8,051 nt of DNA from Desulfurococcales archaeon (lineage in GTDB: Archaea; Thermoproteota; Thermoprotei_A; Sulfolobales; WANQ01). This document shows, piece after piece, positions 6,201 through 8,051 of the stretch (position 1 is the first letter of the stretch; each line of letters starts with the position of its first letter). Where the stretch lies: positions 1 to 8,051 of the forward strand of contig JALUDQ010000229.1 in NCBI GenBank assembly GCA_027043985.1. The letters are read 5' to 3'. A model generated the notes under the pieces. It searched no databases. It worked only from the letters and a program-made list of their open reading frames with translations, and was not told the DNA's origin. A program made the position numbers and the translations under genes.

Positions 6201-8051
6201 GAGAATATCCGAAGAGAGTATTCTTAGGGGTCTGGCGCTCTTCGCTCAAGCCCCACGGAGTTTTCTCTAAAATCGTGTGGAGCCCTAGTAACGAGTATAT
6301 AGCTCTCACTTCTTTTACGGAAATAGAGATAGCTCGTACCAGTATGGGGAGAACAGTTGTACTCAACGTGGGCTTTGAGATAAGAGATGCTGAGTGGATA
6401 AATGATAGCTCTCTAGCAGTAGTAGGGTCTCTCGGAGTAGACGTATATAATCTAGCAAAGCTATTCGACGTTGAAGAAAAGATAGTGTATAATGGTATTA
6501 GCTACAACTATAGAAGAGGATTATTTAGAGGAAATACAACGGCTATCATAGTTGGCTTTGATAAAATAGCTGGAATAGACTTAGAGGGAAATAATACCTT
6601 AATCATAGAGAAACCCTATCCGAGAATAACGGGGTCTCCTCAAACAAGAGAACTATACGTTAACCTTGGAGATGTTGTATATAAGACTATGCTCTTCTTA
6701 GAACCCTTGATACCCTTATACTTTGATGTCAATAAAGGAGGATCCTATATATGGGATATAGTTCCCTCTAGGAGCGATAAGATATTACTGCTTCATAGAA
6801 ATGGTTTAATCCTAGTAGATAAGAATGGTATGGAGTTATGGTCTAATATGAGTGAAGTATTCCAGGATATTTATGATGCCTTTTGGAGTCCTAGCTCAAA
6901 AACAATACTAGCCATAAAACACAATTATACTAGCATGTCAGCAAACCTATTCGTACTCGATGCAAATAGCGGTAAATTGTCATGTACTAAAGAGGTAGAA
7001 GGCTTTCTAGTAGCGAATACCTGGCTTGGAGAGAAAGCATACCTGCTAACATACAATGCTACTCAAAGGAAACTCCATTTATTCGTTTTAGATACTAATA
7101 GCTGTAGTCTAAGAGAAATAGGAGAAGCTGTAAGCGTAAGGGGATCTTATACGGGCAATACTATTGCAGTAGCTTTTAGAAATACAACCATCATGCTCAT
7201 CAAGGAGAATGGGGAAGTAAAGAAAATACTAGATACAGGATTAGGGTATCTCGACTACATAGGCCTCGATGAAAAGAAAATATATGGATATAGAAGTGAT
7301 GGAGTACTCGTAGCTATAGATACCACAGATAATAGGACATCTCTATACGGTATATTTCCCTCCCACCAAATACTAGCAGAGCTTGGAGAAGAAAAAATAG
7401 CAATAGGAAGCTCCTACAGCGGAGTCTTCATTATTGAGCCAGCTTACTGGAGTCTACTATACATATATCCTCCAAAAACACCAGTAACAATCAGCATAGA
7501 AGAGAAGGTATTCGATTTAGATGAGAGCGGTGCAAGACTATACTTGAAGCCAGGAAACACAACTATAGAATACCGCTTGAATACTCCTCTTCAACTCAAC
7601 TATACTGTTCTAGGAGATGAGAGCTGGTATAAGAGGCTCGTAGTAGAGGACAATATTTCTCTTAAACCATATACTGCAACTACAATAAAGCCCCCAACAA
7701 GCAGTGACTTCGAGAAACAGCTAGGAGGAATAAGACTAGATGCTAGTAAAACAAACAATACAGTATATCAGTGCAATATACTATGGGAACCCAATGGCTT
7801 AGAACAACTATCACTTAAATCAGGAGAACACCACGCCTACAAAGCGTTACCCGGCACCTATAAAATAAAATGCACATACAGATACCAAGAAGAAACCAAT
7901 CATACCCAGACCTTAGAAGAAGTATTCGAAGAAGAAATAATAGTTAAACAAGGAGAAGAAACAATTATATCTCTACCCCAAGCAAAACCCACTACAACCA
8001 CTACAACACCCACAACAATTACCACCACGACTACTACATCGCCAATACAAA
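3242..8051 (+). CDS. Giant secreted multi-propeller surface protein with Thr-rich stalk, C-terminus cut by window edge
   Basis: A single open frame of 1603 full codons starts at GTG 3242. In-frame TGA and TAA codons (3233-3238) lie just upstream, so the start cannot lie further 5'. Residues 1-26 form a signal peptide (MGKYVIIFMSILLLANIFS); the ATG at 3266 would lose its basic residue. Residues about 35-1410 are beta-propeller repeats. PQQ-like blades open the region (AYDTNSGERLWW, near 70-82). WD40/TolB-like blades carrying a W/I-S-P-x-G-x-h-h-A pattern recur near 226, 478, 520, 603, 834, 912, 957, 1010 and 1211. At about 340 residues per propeller this suggests around four. Residues about 1415-1580 are a beta-rich, non-propeller segment with Cys1511 and Cys1544, ending in a Glu/Lys-rich stretch. 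Poly-Thr follows from 1584. I count six cysteines and about 32 N-glycosylation sequons. No catalytic motif is recognised. A binding, adhesion or surface-scaffold role is inference; a membrane anchor is expected beyond the window. Confidence 0.92.
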   Translation, partial: MGKYVIIFMSILLLANIFSPAIIVSEAVDSSQVETVMPGFDGVVVEGPIWFSSTSGTGRILLVSSSTGLIAYDTNSGERLWWSFRGIPVYGAVLDDEEDFLVVLTSTGLEAYNTSSWSLLWANSSIVPRGSSVKPTDIVAFMKLYKTEYLVLVLKYGGNTSSYRVYVFDGNGVIVYNKTFNTIYDVEWNPIKPLLAFTADNHKLVLVDFTSSLESRERVLFLNDARGVSWNANGSILGIARGYYGVSIVNITGSLLKTIYVGFAVEKLFWDSNDIIAAGGAYLGKISMGEEGLVWVSPPVVESIKEILGLGHGRIAVVAHTSYYDQMSTLYVVNSMGLIEKIYPLYSWGVENIAKTDKGVVVVTGTEVVFLYIGGGESATSFYRHGIPLLRKSFPVNSSSIVVLEEENIGFSRAYSITYHSIENKSSKPITIISSGEPSILYTGNFTSVFLREGYIATYSANGSLEWTYYIEDPFFSEATWSSSGELLAVYNTLNKRLHIINRSGELVATKTYPEIGYISSISVSPDNNYVALIGYENAYILNVSSLEILMSLENIEIDTLHQVQWSTPDRLWIMLKNDSLLLVDPSTNTTRQVKPPLLDYVDDIEISPKGDLIAAAGSIRSGEIKDWILVFTPEGMILWKKELDSTVNSLTLSWSDKGNYIVLSLIGGLPCIDLYSRTIIYNARNGGEVRRIPGWFEETVYYEDDDIIALLPSDNGLWELYSFNENSFKYLGVKPTRLIAAAYTSKGAYMNIYFGDEEPYLWLHVDLKRGIAENRTEDKWFDIVSPIGDQLIELSYYCAEEPGGASTAARLRAHSFQGGKLWEIGGMDPIDPEEASFSPFDDLLVLPVGWNSFYQIDYVKGILVGRRAYSNTRATSISYSPGKVVYGYKDVITTVNLSLQVVSRIEAEDVVDAAISPKGDLLAIIQSNESKEKLLVYSIVNQSLVYTTSLPGRAFYLAWSGNGSEIAIFTDRSHLTVIEVGSWRIREYPKRVFLGVWRSSLKPHGVFSKIVWSPSNEYIALTSFTEIEIARTSMGRTVVLNVGFEIRDAEWINDSSLAVVGSLGVDVYNLAKLFDVEEKIVYNGISYNYRRGLFRGNTTAIIVGFDKIAGIDLEGNNTLIIEKPYPRITGSPQTRELYVNLGDVVYKTMLFLEPLIPLYFDVNKGGSYIWDIVPSRSDKILLLHRNGLILVDKNGMELWSNMSEVFQDIYDAFWSPSSKTILAIKHNYTSMSANLFVLDANSGKLSCTKEVEGFLVANTWLGEKAYLLTYNATQRKLHLFVLDTNSCSLREIGEAVSVRGSYTGNTIAVAFRNTTIMLIKENGEVKKILDTGLGYLDYIGLDEKKIYGYRSDGVLVAIDTTDNRTSLYGIFPSHQILAELGEEKIAIGSSYSGVFIIEPAYWSLLYIYPPKTPVTISIEEKVFDLDESGARLYLKPGNTTIEYRLNTPLQLNYTVLGDESWYKRLVVEDNISLKPYTATTIKPPTSSDFEKQLGGIRLDASKTNNTVYQCNILWEPNGLEQLSLKSGEHHAYKALPGTYKIKCTYRYQEETNHTQTLEEVFEEEIIVKQGEETIISLPQAKPTTTTTTPTTITTTTTTSPIQ
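7988..8051 (+). repeat. Poly-Thr stalk with low-complexity ACN codons
   Basis: From residue 1583 the giant protein reads P, six Thr, P, two Thr, I, six Thr, then SPIQ at the window edge. The DNA is a low-complexity run of ACA, ACC, ACT and ACG codons. The mixed synonymous codons suggest selection for Thr rather than recent slippage. Such stalks commonly hold archaeal surface domains away from a C-terminal transmembrane helix and are prone to O-glycosylation. Confidence 0.85.

Noticed and set aside
6109..6366. Minus-strand open frame of 85 codons
   Set aside because: It is antisense to the giant gene and shows no domain pattern.
7988..8051. CRISPR or other tandem DNA repeat array
   Set aside because: The repetition comes from mixed Thr codons in frame, without regular repeat units or spacers.

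Overview
The window looks like chromosomal DNA from a hyperthermophilic crenarchaeon, probably of the Desulfurococcales type. The reasons are AT-rich codons with a strong preference for ATA, CTA, GTA and AGA/AGG, archaeal TATA-like boxes in short intergenic gaps, GTG starts, and very large secreted Thr-tailed proteins. The species assignment is inference. No tRNA, rRNA, CRISPR array, insertion sequence or phage gene was seen.

Layout: three genes occupy almost everything. (1) Positions 2278 down to 1, minus strand: a secreted protein of at least 759 residues. It has a signal peptide, two beta-propeller regions joined by a Ser/Thr/Pro linker, and a Ser/Thr/Glu-rich tail that runs off the left edge. 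(2) Positions 3002 to 2466, minus strand: a 178-residue polytopic membrane methyltransferase of the isoprenylcysteine/phospholipid methyltransferase (ICMT/PEMT-like) superfamily. (3) Positions 3242 to 8051, plus strand: a giant secreted protein of at least 1603 residues. It has a signal peptide, roughly 1370 residues of PQQ-like and WD40/TolB-like beta-propeller repeats, about 110 residues of a non-propeller beta-rich module with a cysteine pair, a charged segment, and a poly-Thr stalk that runs off the right edge.

The two minus-strand genes and the giant plus-strand gene are divergent. They share a 239-base intergenic region (3003-3241) that holds a promoter-like box for each side and a 10-base inverted repeat beside the giant gene's TATA box. 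A second gap (2279-2465) separates the methyltransferase from the smaller propeller gene and holds a T-rich possible terminator and a weak promoter-like element.

The two propeller proteins share one plan: signal peptide, tandem propellers, Thr-rich stalk, and presumably a membrane anchor outside the window. They are best read as cell-surface proteins that display propellers on stalks. What they bind, and whether the membrane methyltransferase acts on them or on membrane lipids, cannot be told from sequence. The most distinctive points are the giant propeller protein, the very different N-glycosylation sequon load of the two propeller proteins, the conserved-looking pairing, and a 5'-to-3' shift from T/G-ending to A/C-ending codons visible in each gene.
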